A DNA stretch of 64,000 bases from Algoriphagus alkaliphilus (GCF_900103735.1 NZ_FMXE01000002.1:272393-336392); one strand, 5' to 3'. Shown: positions 1 to 9,293, counted from the first letter of the stretch. A program made the numbers and translations. Notes: generated by a model from the letters alone, not told the origin.

Positions 1-298
1 TTCCCCTGTGTGATCCCGTACCTACGGGATCATGGGCATTTCATCTGTTTATAATTGTTTTTTAGCGGTTATCCTGATAGCTATCGGGAGGAATCTCGCA
101 TGTATTCCCAGATAGCTATCGGGGTATCTCTTTGTGTGTCGCTTGCAACATGCTCGATTCATCTGTCTATAATTTGATTTAAGAGATCAGACCTGACTGT
201 TGTCAGGCAGGCTGCTTTTCCCGATTTTTCTTCGGGAGAATCACCTAAGGTTCATAAATATCCGAGGTAGGTAACACTTTCGATAGCTTCAAATTCAT
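1..298. repeat. Intergenic stretch with short palindromes
   Basis: No gene is visible here. Positions 11-32 form a perfect 10-bp stem (TGATCCCGTA, 2-nt loop, TACGGGATCA). The palindrome GATAGCTATC followed by GGG occurs twice, at 76-88 and 111-123. A third hairpin (CCCGA ... TCGGG) lies near 219-237. Such short dispersed palindromes recur between genes in this part of the phylum. They could act as terminators for a gene left of the window, or be REP-like repeats. Confidence 0.5.
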
Positions 299-658
299 TC
301 AAATTTCAATTTGATACTCTTTTTCAAAATATTCCATTACTTGAATTTTTAGCAGCTTTTCCTGCTCCAATAAATCAAAATGAGGTAATTCTTTGATTAA
401 CTTCCAATGTGGCCAACCGTCTTGATCTACGAAATCCAGTTCGTAAAATCCGGCGTAACTCAGAACCTTGCAAACAGCAATGTGGATCAAATCCTGCTTT
501 TGCTCTTTTGAGAATGTTTTGGTTCCCTTTCCTAATTCCTGAACACCTATCAGAAACAGTACGCCATTCAAGTCGTTTGGTTTTTTCCCGATCGTATCTT
601 TTAGTCCGTCCAACAGCTTGGACCATCTTTTTTCTAGATCAAGATCACGTTTAAACAT
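299..658 (-). CDS. Conserved hypothetical protein, 119 aa
   Basis: I do not recognise a named family. The product is a soluble, charged protein with no signal peptide or membrane segment. It has a helical N-terminus rich in Lys and Asp, a central hydrophobic segment (NGVLFLIGVQELGKG), and an aromatic patch near residue 82 (DGWPHW). It lies 7 bp downstream of the carboxymuconolactone decarboxylase-like gene on the same strand, so the two are probably co-transcribed. Coding potential is supported by that spacing and by the normal amino-acid composition. Confidence 0.7.
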   Translation of the reverse strand: MFKRDLDLEKRWSKLLDGLKDTIGKKPNDLNGVLFLIGVQELGKGTKTFSKEQKQDLIHIAVCKVLSYAGFYELDFVDQDGWPHWKLIKELPHFDLLEQEKLLKIQVMEYFEKEYQIEI

Positions 659-665
659 AGCTAAA

Positions 666-1007
666 TTATTGATTTATAAGCTCTTCCCAGTATTCAACCG
701 CTCTTCTGAGGTGTGGGACTACAATAGATCCTCCAATGACCAAGGCAATAGAAAAGACTTCAAAGATTTCTTCTTTTTTCAATCCTGCTTCATAGCTTTT
801 GCCCAAGTGATACTTAATGCAATCGTCACATCTTAAAACCATGGAGCATGCCAAGCCAATCATTTCTTTGGTTCTTACATCCAGTTCACCGGCAGCGTAG
901 GTGTTGGTATCAAGGTTAAAAAAACGCTTGATGACCTTGTTGTCCTCGGCCATGATTTTTTCATTCATCGCGGCTCGATAAGCATTGAATTCTTCTATCA
1001 GATTCAT
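666..1007 (-). CDS. Carboxymuconolactone decarboxylase (AhpD-like) family protein
   Basis: This is a small all-helical protein of the CMD/AhpD family, whose members act as peroxidase-linked thiol reductants or decarboxylases. The family signature is the CxxC pair with a following histidine, seen here as RCDDCIKYH at about residues 56-64. The downstream GLKKEEIFEVFSIALVIGG segment also fits the fold. I chose the ATG at 1007, which gives 113 aa, the usual length. The longer frame upstream would add a hydrophobic tail atypical for the family. It is divergent from the ComF-like gene and followed closely by the hypothetical gene at 299-658. The substrate cannot be told from sequence. Confidence 0.85.
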   Translation of the reverse strand: MNLIEEFNAYRAAMNEKIMAEDNKVIKRFFNLDTNTYAAGELDVRTKEMIGLACSMVLRCDDCIKYHLGKSYEAGLKKEEIFEVFSIALVIGGSIVVPHLRRAVEYWEELINQ

Positions 1008-1088
1008 TAACTTAAGGATTAATATAAGTCTAAAGGGTAAATATACTGCATATTCCAGCCTAAGATGTAACAACAGAACTTTTTAGCC

Positions 1089-1784
1089 ATGCGTTTGATT
1101 TTTTGGAAAGATTTTTTGGACCTCATTTTCCCACGAAACTGTCCCCAATGCGGACGGGCCCTTTTTGATTTTGAGCAGTGTCTATGCACGATCTGTCAGG
1201 GAAGTTTACCAGTAGCAAATTTTCACCTGAGGCCTTATGACAATGAATTGACGTCAAAAATCCGTGGCCTTACTAAAGTAAATCGAGTTATGGCCTACTT
1301 GAGATTTTCCAAAAAAGGGAAAAGCCAAAAACTTCTCCATCAACTTAAATACAAGAATAAACCGGAAATAGGTGAGGAAATGGGGCGATTGTATGGCTTA
1401 CTTTTATCACAAAATGGCTATTTGAAGGAATGGGACGTGATTGTTCCAGTGCCTTTGCATCCGATGAAGCAAAAAAGGCGTGGATTTAATCAAAGTGAAA
1501 AATTCGCATTAGGTCTTGCCAAGCCTTTGGATCTTGCTGTAGAAAATCTGCTGGAGCGAAGAAAATTTACCGAAACACAAACCAAAAAATCCAGGCTGGA
1601 AAGGCTTGAGAACGTGGATGAAGTATTTGGCTTGAGACAGGGTGAAAATATTTCAGGAATGCGAATTTTGCTGGTAGACGATGTGATCACGACTGGAGCT
1701 ACATTGTGTGCCTGTTCCAATGTCCTTTTGGCCAACGGTGCAAAACATGTAGATTTGGTTACCATCGCAGCCGGTGGTCAATAA
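1089..1784 (+). CDS. comF: ComF family phosphoribosyltransferase-like protein
   Basis: The product is 231 aa, typical for ComF/GntX proteins, which in competent bacteria help take up single-stranded DNA and carry a type I phosphoribosyltransferase fold. An N-terminal zinc-ribbon is visible as C18-x2-C21 and C31-x-C33-x2-C36. The PRPP-binding loop ILLVDDVITTGATL occupies residues 193-206 near the C-terminus. The conserved VPVPLH segment is at about residue 120. It starts a rightward gene run: the next gene begins only a few bases after the stop. Whether it works in DNA uptake or only in nucleotide metabolism is not decidable here. Confidence 0.9.
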   Translation: MRLIFWKDFLDLIFPRNCPQCGRALFDFEQCLCTICQGSLPVANFHLRPYDNELTSKIRGLTKVNRVMAYLRFSKKGKSQKLLHQLKYKNKPEIGEEMGRLYGLLLSQNGYLKEWDVIVPVPLHPMKQKRRGFNQSEKFALGLAKPLDLAVENLLERRKFTETQTKKSRLERLENVDEVFGLRQGENISGMRILLVDDVITTGATLCACSNVLLANGAKHVDLVTIAAGGQ

Positions 1785-1791
1785 TATTCCT

Positions 1792-2328
1792 ATGAGTACA
1801 GATATTGAGTTTCTTAAATACCCGATTGGTAGGTTTAAAATCCCTGAATCAATAACTTCAGAAACCATTCGGGAGGCCATTTTCCAAATCAAATTGTTCC
1901 CTGCAAATTTATTCACGGCAGTCAGTCCGCTTTCAACTCCTCAGTTGGATACCGCCTATCGTCCCGGAGGCTGGACTGTTCGTCAGCTGGTCCATCATTG
2001 CGCCGATAGCCATATGAATGCCTTCATCCGATACAAATTGGCTTTGACTGAAGAGAACCCCACAGTGAAGCCCTATGATGAGGCCCTTTGGGCTAATCTG
2101 ACGGATGCTGCATTGCCAATTGAATCCTCCTTGTCCATCATTAAAGCAATCCATCTCAAATGGGGAATTTTGTTGGATTCGATGAAACACGAAGAATTCA
2201 AGAGGACCTATTTTCATCCTGAAAAGAAAAGAAATCAAGATTTGGAGGAAATAACGCTCCTTTATTCTTGGCATTCTCAGCATCATCTCGCGCATATTCA
2301 GCATCTGGTGATGAGAGAAAAATGGTAA
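1792..2328 (+). CDS. YfiT-like DinB-superfamily putative metal-dependent hydrolase
   Basis: The 178-aa product matches the YfiT/DinB four-helix-bundle family, in which three histidines bind a metal. Visible signatures are WTVRQLVHHCADSH in the first third and YSWHSQHHLAHI near the C-terminus, which supply the histidine ligands. I chose the ATG at 1792. An upstream in-frame GTG at 1774 would overlap the comF stop and add an unlikely VNNIP leader. The gene sits 7 bp after comF and 9 bp before the SDR gene, so it is probably in the same operon. The family includes thiol transferases (BshB2/YfiT-type) and uncharacterised enzymes, so the substrate is open. Confidence 0.85.
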   Translation: MSTDIEFLKYPIGRFKIPESITSETIREAIFQIKLFPANLFTAVSPLSTPQLDTAYRPGGWTVRQLVHHCADSHMNAFIRYKLALTEENPTVKPYDEALWANLTDAALPIESSLSIIKAIHLKWGILLDSMKHEEFKRTYFHPEKKRNQDLEEITLLYSWHSQHHLAHIQHLVMREKW

Positions 2329-2337
2329 CCTTTACTT

Positions 2338-3096
2338 ATGAATATATCACTTAAAAATCAACGAATCCTAGTCACAGGAGCGTCTAGAGGTATAGGACGT
2401 GCCATCGCCCGCCAACTTTCAGAGTCAGGGGCCGAGGTCATCATTCATTACAATTCAAATAAATCCGAGGCGGAAAGTCTCCAAAATCAGTTAAAAAACC
2501 CGGCACATATAGAAGCTTGTGACCTTTCCAGGTCAGCAGAAGTTGTAGGGTTTATTCCAAGAATGGTAGAAAAATATGGCCCCTTGACTGCCTTGGTTAA
2601 TAATGCAGGAATTTCACCCGCAGCAGCGGACACCTTACCCACAGGGGAATGGCTTCAGATTTGGGAAAGAGTAATGGCCGTCAACGCCACAGCAGTAGGC
2701 ATTCTGACGAAAGAATTTGTCGATCAAGCCAAAGTTCAGGAAAATGGTCGTGTCGTCATGATCTCCTCACGTGCGGCTTTTCGGGGAGATACACCGGATT
2801 ATTTGGCCTATGCGGCTTCAAAAGGAGCATTGGTAAGCCTCACTCGATCCATTGCAAGACACTACGGAAAATTAGGAATCAAGGCGTTTCTCATTGCTCC
2901 CGGATTTACCCGAACTGATATGGCAAATGGAATTTTGGCGGAATATGGGGAAGACTTTGCACTCAAGGATATTGCATTGAAGGAATTAACTCTTCCTGAG
3001 GATATCGCTCCGATGGTGACTTTGCTTTGTTCCGGATTGGCAGATCATGCAACAGGCACTTCAATTGATATGAACGCAGGTTCCTATGTGAGATAA
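2338..3096 (+). CDS. Short-chain dehydrogenase/reductase (FabG-like)
   Basis: This is a classical SDR of 252 aa. The NAD(P)-binding motif TGASRGIGRA is at residues 14-23, the structural NNAG motif follows in mid-protein, and the catalytic Ser and YxxxK are visible as ISSRAAF and YAASKGAL. The C-terminal part ends in the ATGTSIDMNAGSYV segment seen in FabG-like enzymes. It is likely a cytoplasmic ketoacyl or sugar reductase, but the substrate cannot be assigned. It lies 9 bp after the YfiT-like gene and may share its transcript. Confidence 0.92.
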   Translation: MNISLKNQRILVTGASRGIGRAIARQLSESGAEVIIHYNSNKSEAESLQNQLKNPAHIEACDLSRSAEVVGFIPRMVEKYGPLTALVNNAGISPAAADTLPTGEWLQIWERVMAVNATAVGILTKEFVDQAKVQENGRVVMISSRAAFRGDTPDYLAYAASKGALVSLTRSIARHYGKLGIKAFLIAPGFTRTDMANGILAEYGEDFALKDIALKELTLPEDIAPMVTLLCSGLADHATGTSIDMNAGSYVR

Positions 3097-3169
3097 AACC
3101 TGAAAAGATTTCCAACAAAACCTTCATGCTCTTTTAGGGGTTTTTAGATTGATCTCTCCAAAACAACTC

Positions 3170-3745
3170 ATGGCCCAAAGCGATCAAGTACTTACGCCTG
3201 AAGTAGTCAAACTTCTGAAAATCTTCATTTTTTTGTCCTTGGGTCTTGTTTTGATTCTTTCATTTTTTAATAGCTATCGAGCAAACAATACCGGAGAGGA
3301 TAAATCCTATCGAGTAAATGATTCCAACCGCCTGTATTTTATGAATGTAAGAGCCATTCATTATGATCGGCAAGTTCGCCGTGATGCAGGTATGACGTTA
3401 TTTCGTCATGGGAAAAGGCTACAGTCCGATGCGCAACCCTCCTTGGATTTGGTGATACTTTTAAATCCGGTGAAAGATGATGCCTACATCTACTTTGAAT
3501 TGAAAAATGCAGATTGGCCTATTCGGCTCAGTGCAAAAACAGACAAGGATGTCCTGGTTTTTGATTTCTCAAATGGAAACAATGATGAACATTTTGGCCT
3601 GATCCAAAAGTTAAAGCCTCTAATTCAGGCGAATGCAGAGTTTGAGCTAATCCTGGACGGCAAAACATTTCCAATTTGGTCCAATGAAATGGAAAAAGAG
3701 GCGGTAAAGTCAGTTGTAGAAGACTATTTTAGGCTTCTGAATTAA
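3170..3745 (+). CDS. Membrane-anchored hypothetical protein
   Basis: The product (191 aa from the ATG at 3170; a TTG at 3149 is possible) has one N-terminal membrane segment (IFIFLSLGLVLILSFF) and a soluble, probably extracytoplasmic domain of about 150 residues. I do not recognise a family. The domain is beta-rich and polar, with paired statements of charged strands such as LVILLNPVKDDAYIYFEL. It lies between the SDR and the thioesterase genes, 11 bp before the latter, so it is probably in the same transcription unit. Confidence 0.75.
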   Translation: MAQSDQVLTPEVVKLLKIFIFLSLGLVLILSFFNSYRANNTGEDKSYRVNDSNRLYFMNVRAIHYDRQVRRDAGMTLFRHGKRLQSDAQPSLDLVILLNPVKDDAYIYFELKNADWPIRLSAKTDKDVLVFDFSNGNNDEHFGLIQKLKPLIQANAEFELILDGKTFPIWSNEMEKEAVKSVVEDYFRLLN

Positions 3746-3756
3746 ACCAACTAAAA

Positions 3757-4215
3757 ATGGATCAACCCACAAATCCCGGACTGGAATTTTTTAAAACACA
3801 GATTGGAAAAAAGCTGGACAAAACACCTTCTGCGGCAGGGAACTGGCTAAGCGGAACCTTATTGGAAATAGACTTACACCATATCAAAGTGTCCTACATT
3901 GTTCGTCCAGAGATGTGTAATCCCGGCAAAATTCTTCATGGTGGAATAGCTTCGCTGATGCTGGATGATGTGATCGGTATGGGAAATTTCGTGGCAGGAT
4001 CTGAGTACCTGATGACCAGTATTAATTTGAATGTAGATTTTTTATCTGCTGCACAAATTGGTGAAAAACTGGAAGTTACAGCGAAATTGATTCGTTCCGG
4101 TTCAAATCTGAATCATTGGGAAGCCGTAATTCGAAAAGAATCCGGAAAGTTTGTGGCCAAAGCAAGCTCCAATCTGATCAAGACTCATGTGAAGCTCAAG
4201 GAACTTGGTTTTTAA
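3757..4215 (+). CDS. PaaI-family hotdog thioesterase
   Basis: The product is a 152-aa hotdog-fold acyl-CoA thioesterase. The family's active-site region is seen as NPGKILHGGIASLMLDDVIG, where the HGG and the acidic residue on the following helix are typical of PaaI/YbgC-type enzymes. Length fits a single hotdog domain that works as a dimer or tetramer. It follows the membrane-anchored gene by 11 bp and precedes a small exported protein by 27 bp. The acyl-CoA substrate is unknown. Confidence 0.88.
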   Translation: MDQPTNPGLEFFKTQIGKKLDKTPSAAGNWLSGTLLEIDLHHIKVSYIVRPEMCNPGKILHGGIASLMLDDVIGMGNFVAGSEYLMTSINLNVDFLSAAQIGEKLEVTAKLIRSGSNLNHWEAVIRKESGKFVAKASSNLIKTHVKLKELGF

Positions 4216-4242
4216 TTATTTTAAACAAATAAATTTTATACG

Positions 4243-4650
4243 ATGAAAAAAGTAATTCTTTTAGCCTCTTTTGGCTTGATTTCAACTGCTGCCTTTGCAC
4301 AGTGGACTGTTTCCTATCACCAAAGTAATCTGCCTTTTTTGGGAGTAAATAAGCAATTGGGAGAAAAATGGCTCCCGGAATTCCGAGTGGGAACGGACAA
4401 TTTTGTGGATAATGTTTCTTTGGAATTAGTGATCAATCACATTTTTTACAAAAATGATCGAATCGACTTCTATGGAGGAATTGGAGGGCGCATTCAAAGT
4501 TTTGAGGGATTAGTAATTCCCGTCGGACTTAATATTTATCCATTCGAGCGAAAGGATTTTGGTTTTCATATCGAAGCGGCACAGTTTATTGGAGATGGAG
4601 ATGTTTTTCGAGGTTCATTTGGGATCAGGTATCGATTCTTGAAGGAGTGA
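4243..4650 (+). CDS. Small exported beta-rich hypothetical protein
   Basis: The product of 135 aa starts with a clear signal peptide (MKKVILLASF ... AAFAQ, cleavage after about residue 19). The mature part alternates aromatic and polar residues and ends in an aromatic-rich strand (SFGIRYRFL), as in small outer-membrane barrels or barrel-like proteins. No specific family is recognised. It closes the rightward gene run that begins with comF. Confidence 0.75.
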   Translation: MKKVILLASFGLISTAAFAQWTVSYHQSNLPFLGVNKQLGEKWLPEFRVGTDNFVDNVSLELVINHIFYKNDRIDFYGGIGGRIQSFEGLVIPVGLNIYPFERKDFGFHIEAAQFIGDGDVFRGSFGIRYRFLKE

Positions 4651-4837
4651 AAAACGCCTGGATCCAAAAGAATAATGCATTAAACACAAGGGTTTTTTTA
4701 ACCTGATTTTCGTTGAATTGCTAGATTTGGTTTTTTCAAATTTGGCTTTTTAGCTTCGCTAAATTGCCCCAGACGCACAGATTTTTCGACTTTGAAATTT
4801 ATTGATTCATCATCTGTGCATCTGTGGCAATCCCAAT

Positions 4838-5371
4838 TCAGAACTGCTCCAGCTTCACCATCATATCCCAAACAGCTATTCCTAAGGACACCGAAATATT
4901 CAGGGAGTGCTTAGTTCCCAGTTGAGGGATTTCCAGCACTTGATCGCAGGCTTTTAATACATCTTCCTCTACCCCAAAAACTTCATTTCCGAATATTAAG
5001 GCATATTTTTTCCCTTTTTCAGGGGAAAAATCATTGAGCTTGATGGAGTTTTCTACCTGCTCCAAAGCACAAAGTTGGTAATCTGATTTTTGTAGCTTTT
5101 CCACAGCTTCCATAGTATTCAGGCAATATTCCCAATCCACAGATTCAGTCGCGCCTAAAGCTGTTTTTTGGATGTCTCGATGGGGTGGAGTGCCGGTGAT
5201 ACCGCAAAGGAAAATTTTGGCTATCCGAAACGCATCTGCTGTACGAAAGGCGGATCCTACGTTATTCAAACTCCGGACGTTGTCCAGTACCAAAACGATT
5301 GGTGACTTTTCGGTCTGCTTATATTCTTGAATCGAAAGCCGATCCAGTTCCTCCATGCTTAATTTCTTCAT
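4838..5371 (-). CDS. TrmH/SpoU-family RNA 2'-O-methyltransferase
   Basis: The product of 177 aa contains the three SpoU (SPOUT) motifs. These are motif 1 in LDNVRSLNNVGSAFRTADAF, motif 2 in ALIFGNEVFGV, and motif 3 in IPQLGTKHSLNISVSLGIA, which form the trefoil knot that binds S-adenosylmethionine. It lacks an extra substrate-binding domain, so it resembles TrmH-like tRNA or rRNA ribose methylases of minimal size. The target nucleotide cannot be predicted. It is divergent from mutS with an 80-bp gap that should hold both promoters. Confidence 0.93.
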   Translation of the reverse strand: MKKLSMEELDRLSIQEYKQTEKSPIVLVLDNVRSLNNVGSAFRTADAFRIAKIFLCGITGTPPHRDIQKTALGATESVDWEYCLNTMEAVEKLQKSDYQLCALEQVENSIKLNDFSPEKGKKYALIFGNEVFGVEEDVLKACDQVLEIPQLGTKHSLNISVSLGIAVWDMMVKLEQF

Positions 5372-5452
5372 CTTTTTTGTTCTGCTATCCGAAACGGCTA
5401 TTTTCAGGCCTTATTACAAGTTCAAAAGTACTACAATTCCCATTTTATCCCC

Positions 5453-8056
5453 ATGAGCAAATCCAAAGACGGACAAGAAACTCCCCTGATGAAGCAATAC
5501 AATGCCATCAAGGCCAAACACCCGGGTGCCTTGTTGCTCTTTCGAGTGGGGGATTTCTATGAAACCTTTGGTGAAGATGCCGTGGTTGCCAGTAAGATTT
5601 TGGACATTGTGCTGACCAAGCGTGCAAATGGCGCAGCATCCCATATCGAGTTGGCGGGTTTTCCACATCATTCTTTGGACAACTATCTCCCAAAGCTTGT
5701 TCGTGCAGGAAATCGAGTCGCTATCTGCGATCAACTTGAAGATCCCAAGTCGGTCAAGGGAATAGTCAAGCGCGGTGTGACCGAGTTGGTTACGCCCGGA
5801 CTTTCCTACAATGACCAAGTTCTCGATACACGAAAAAACAACTACCTCGCCTCTATCCATTTTGGCAAGGAAAAGCACGGAATAGCCTTTTTGGACGTTT
5901 CTACAGGGGAATTTATGTGCGCTCAGGGCAACTCTTCTTATTTGGAAAAGTTGATCCAGAGTTTTGCACCATCAGAGATCATTTATTCAAAAGCAGCAAA
6001 GAAGACTGCCGCAGAGATCATCAAGAACGAATTCATCACTTTTCATTGTGAGGATTGGGTTTTCCAGTACGATTTCACCTATGAAAAGCTGAAAAACCAT
6101 TTTGGAACGGCCAATTTGAAAGGATTTGGGATCGAAGAATTGGAGTCTGGAATCATAGCTGCCGGTGCCATTTTGTATTATTTGGAAGAAACGGAGCACC
6201 GGGAAGTCCAACATATCTCCGCGATTTCCAGAATAGCGGAAGAGAAATATGTTTGGCTGGACAAATTCACGATCCGCAACCTGGAGTTGGTTTTTCCACA
6301 GCATGAGGGAGGCGTTCCCTTGATCAATATTTTGGATCAGACTGTCACCCCGATGGGTTCCAGAATGATGAAAAAGTGGATGGTACTTCCTCTGAAAGAA
6401 AAACAAGCCATCGAAGAGCGCTTGAATGTGGTGGATTTTTTCTACCAAAACTCGGCCTTGATTGATGAAATTCTTGCTCCGCTTAGGCTAATCGGCGATT
6501 TGGAACGGCTGATTTCCAAAGTGGTGGTGGGTAGGGCAAATCCCCGCGAAATGAATCAAATCAAACGCGCACTTAAATCCACACTTCCGATCAAGGAAAT
6601 GCTGAAAACGCAGAAAAACCCTACGCTAAAACGGCTTTCCGATCAGATTCACCCATGCGAGTTTTTGCTGGACAAAATCGATCGGGAACTCAAAGAGGAT
6701 GCGCCGATGCTTGTCCACCAAGGTGGGGTGATCAAAGACGGCGTAGATTCTGAATTGGACGAATATAGAGGGCTGGCCAATACCGGAAAGGATTTTCTTG
6801 TAAAAATCCAGCAGCGTGAGGTCCAAAATACCGGGATTTCCTCCTTGAAAATTTCCTATAACAAAGTCTTCGGCTATTATCTCGAAGTGACGCATGCACA
6901 TCGAGATAAGGTACCCCAGGAGTGGATCCGCAAGCAGACCTTGGTCAATGCGGAGCGCTACATCACGCCCGAACTTAAAGAATACGAGGAAAAAATTCTT
7001 CATGCAGAAGATCGGATGCAGGGTATTGAGCAACGCTATTTTACCGCCCTTGTCCAGGAGGCGGCACAGTTTGTCACTCAGATTCAACAGAACGCAAGGA
7101 TTCTTGGGACCTTAGATGCTTTGATTTCTTTTGCCCAAGTGGCACTTTCCAACGGCTACTCCAGACCTAAGATTTCAGATACTGAGACGCTTGAAATCAA
7201 GGACGGCCGACACCCTGTTATTGAAAAGCAACTTCCTCCGGGGGAAAATTACATTCCCAATGATATTTACCTTGATCATGACAGTCAGCAGATCATGATC
7301 ATCACCGGGCCGAATATGGCGGGTAAATCTGCCTTGCTTCGCCAAACGGCCCTCATTGTACTAATGGCACAAATGGGAAGTTTTGTGCCGTCTTCATTTG
7401 CCCGCATAGGAATTATAGATAAGGTCTTTACTCGTGTTGGCGCATCAGACAACCTATCCAAAGGAGAATCTACCTTCATGGTAGAAATGACCGAGACCGC
7501 CAGCATTCTCAACAATCTTTCCGATAGGAGCTTGGTGCTGATGGATGAGATTGGTCGGGGTACTTCAACCTACGACGGGATTTCAATCGCATGGTCGATT
7601 GTGGAATTTTTGCACAATCACCCAACGTTCAAGGCAAAAACCTTGTTTGCAACCCATTATCACGAACTGAATCAACTTTCGGGAGATTTTCCCCGAATTA
7701 AAAACTTCAACGTTTCGGTCAAAGAGGTAGGTAATAAGGTTATTTTTATGAGAAAGTTGAAAGAAGGAGGAAGCGAACATAGTTTTGGAATTCATGTCGC
7801 ACAAATGGCGGGAATGCCTAATCCTATTGTCCTACGGGCGGCTGAGATCATGGGACATTTGGAAAAAGATAAGGAGCTAAAAGAGAAAAAAGAACATTTT
7901 AAATCCATGCCCAAGAATAATTTTCAGCTAAGTTTGTTTGAAATGGATCCAAAGTTTACAGAGGCAAAACAGCTTTTAGATCAGATTGATATCAACGCAA
8001 TCTCACCGATTGAAGCACTTTTGAAATTGCACGAAATAAAAAAGAAATTGGAATAA
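5453..8056 (+). CDS. mutS: DNA mismatch repair protein MutS
   Basis: This is full-length MutS (867 aa), the dimeric ATPase that binds mismatches and recruits MutL. The mismatch-reading motif is in FRVGDFYETFGEDA near residue 30-43, with the Phe and Glu in place. The ATPase domain has Walker A GPNMAGKS at 619-626, Walker B/signature DEIGRGTSTYDG from about 698, and the ATHYHEL switch. A C-terminal extension follows. Nothing is missing. It is followed 57 bp later by a LuxR-type regulator that is unlikely to be functionally linked. Confidence 0.98.
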   Translation: MSKSKDGQETPLMKQYNAIKAKHPGALLLFRVGDFYETFGEDAVVASKILDIVLTKRANGAASHIELAGFPHHSLDNYLPKLVRAGNRVAICDQLEDPKSVKGIVKRGVTELVTPGLSYNDQVLDTRKNNYLASIHFGKEKHGIAFLDVSTGEFMCAQGNSSYLEKLIQSFAPSEIIYSKAAKKTAAEIIKNEFITFHCEDWVFQYDFTYEKLKNHFGTANLKGFGIEELESGIIAAGAILYYLEETEHREVQHISAISRIAEEKYVWLDKFTIRNLELVFPQHEGGVPLINILDQTVTPMGSRMMKKWMVLPLKEKQAIEERLNVVDFFYQNSALIDEILAPLRLIGDLERLISKVVVGRANPREMNQIKRALKSTLPIKEMLKTQKNPTLKRLSDQIHPCEFLLDKIDRELKEDAPMLVHQGGVIKDGVDSELDEYRGLANTGKDFLVKIQQREVQNTGISSLKISYNKVFGYYLEVTHAHRDKVPQEWIRKQTLVNAERYITPELKEYEEKILHAEDRMQGIEQRYFTALVQEAAQFVTQIQQNARILGTLDALISFAQVALSNGYSRPKISDTETLEIKDGRHPVIEKQLPPGENYIPNDIYLDHDSQQIMIITGPNMAGKSALLRQTALIVLMAQMGSFVPSSFARIGIIDKVFTRVGASDNLSKGESTFMVEMTETASILNNLSDRSLVLMDEIGRGTSTYDGISIAWSIVEFLHNHPTFKAKTLFATHYHELNQLSGDFPRIKNFNVSVKEVGNKVIFMRKLKEGGSEHSFGIHVAQMAGMPNPIVLRAAEIMGHLEKDKELKEKKEHFKSMPKNNFQLSLFEMDPKFTEAKQLLDQIDINAISPIEALLKLHEIKKKLE

Positions 8057-8113
8057 TTTGTTCGGAATCGTATATTCTCATCAGATTTAAACTAACACAC
8101 ACTCTTATTTAAG

Positions 8114-8911
8114 ATGGATAAGGTATTACTCAAAAACCTGAAAAAGCAGGATAAGTATACCAAATTCTTTAAGGAATGGAAGAATCAGGAATTTAAGGGT
8201 GAAATAGATGAGCCAAAACTCAAGGACGAACTGGCTACCCTTAGTAAGACTATTGGGATGCAGGAAAGTCTGGTTATTGCATGTTTCGATTACCGAAATC
8301 TGAATCTTGCTTTTTTTACGGGAAATGTGGAAAAGCTTACTGGATATCCTGAGTCAATGTTTCGAAACAAAGGCATGGAGACTTCCTTTACGATGATTCA
8401 TCCGGATGATCGCCCAGAACTTTTCCGATTCCAAAAAATTGTTTTTGATGCATTTCATGGACTTTCTATTCCCGAGCGACATACCTTTGAGTTTTCTTAC
8501 ACCACCCGCTGGGTCCATAGAACTACCCAAGATGTAATATGGATGACATCGAAGGTTAGACCCTATGTGATCGATGAATGCGGCAATTTCATTATGGATT
8601 TGCATATCATTGTTCAGCTTTTTACTCCTCCAAAATCCAAAAATTACGATTGGAGTTATACGTATTCCAAGGCCGATGGAACTAGGATATTTGTCAGTAA
8701 AAACTCACCTGTGATTAAAGCGGTCAAATTGACTTCAAAAGAGCGGGAAATAGTGGATTTGATTTTGGAAGGAAAAGAATCAAAGGAAATAAGTAAGATT
8801 TTGAATATTTCCATAAATACAGTTGCAACCCACCGAAAGAATATACTTCGAAAGCTTGGAGCAAAGAATGTCGGAGAGATGATAAAGATTTTGGCCTCCT
8901 ACAATTTTTGA
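8114..8911 (+). CDS. PAS-domain LuxR-type transcriptional regulator
   Basis: The product of 265 aa has an N-terminal PAS-like fold (about residues 50-170, including LEKLTGYPESMF-like and MIHPDDRPEL segments). The C-terminal LuxR helix-turn-helix starts near residue 205 (LTSKEREIVDLILEGKESKE followed by ISINTVATHRKNILRKLG). It has no receiver domain, so it probably senses a ligand or redox state directly. Such stand-alone PAS-LuxR proteins are common in Cytophagales. Target genes are unknown. Confidence 0.88.
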   Translation: MDKVLLKNLKKQDKYTKFFKEWKNQEFKGEIDEPKLKDELATLSKTIGMQESLVIACFDYRNLNLAFFTGNVEKLTGYPESMFRNKGMETSFTMIHPDDRPELFRFQKIVFDAFHGLSIPERHTFEFSYTTRWVHRTTQDVIWMTSKVRPYVIDECGNFIMDLHIIVQLFTPPKSKNYDWSYTYSKADGTRIFVSKNSPVIKAVKLTSKEREIVDLILEGKESKEISKILNISINTVATHRKNILRKLGAKNVGEMIKILASYNF

Positions 8912-8935
8912 AGAGACTGTAAATCAAGGTTCAAC

Positions 8936-8968
8936 GCGGATTTTAAAGCCATTAAAAAAAAAATCCGC
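8936..8968. terminator. Possible hairpin after the LuxR gene
   Basis: GCGGATTTT at 8936-8944 pairs with AAAATCCGC at 8960-8968 around a 15-nt loop. No clear T-tract follows on the plus strand. It could stop transcription from the regulator gene before the tRNA promoter. Confidence 0.4.
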
Positions 8969-8977
8969 CATACTGAC

Positions 8978-9007
8978 TTGTAAAATTATTTTGTGGGCTT
9001 ACCTTTG
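8978..9007 (+). promoter_or_regulatory. Bacteroidota-type promoter for the tRNA genes
   Basis: TTG at 8978-8980 and TACCTTTG at 9000-9007 are separated by 19 bp. This matches the phylum's -33 TTG / -7 TAnnTTTG housekeeping consensus. The -7 box ends 41 bp before tRNA-Gly, as expected for a stable-RNA promoter with a short leader. Confidence 0.8.
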
Positions 9008-9048
9008 CATCCACAATCGCTCAAAAAAAGATTTGAGTAATGACAAAA

Positions 9049-9121
<73 letters not shown>

Positions 9122-9125
9122 CAAA

Positions 9126-9147
9126 AAAGCCCTTGAAAAAGGGCTTT
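9126..9147 (+). terminator. Hairpin after tRNA-Gly
   Basis: AAAGCCCTT and AAGGGCTTT form a 9-bp stem with a 4-nt loop directly after tRNA-Gly. The T-run is short, so it may act as a processing or attenuating hairpin between the two tRNAs instead of a full stop. Confidence 0.5.
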
Positions 9148-9209
9148 GTCATTTCAGGACATTTGGAATTTCAAATGGGACTGAGTGCTCTACTCAACAA
9201 GTAGAGTAA

Positions 9210-9293
9210 GCCGGGATGGTGGAATAGGTAGACACGCAAGACTTAAAATCTTGTGGGAGCAATCCCGTGCGGGTTCGATTCCCGCTCCTGGTA
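9210..9293 (+). tRNA. tRNA-Leu (UAA), element integration target
   Basis: An intact 84-nt class II tRNA with a long variable arm. The acceptor stem is GCCGGGA paired with TCCTGGT (G-T at 1-72 and 4-69), the anticodon loop CTTAAAA holds TAA, and the T-arm contains GGTTCGATTCC. From 9237 on, its sequence is duplicated 28.8 kb away, which marks it as the attachment site of the element that follows. The tRNA itself stays complete because the element carries a matching 3' end. Confidence 0.95.
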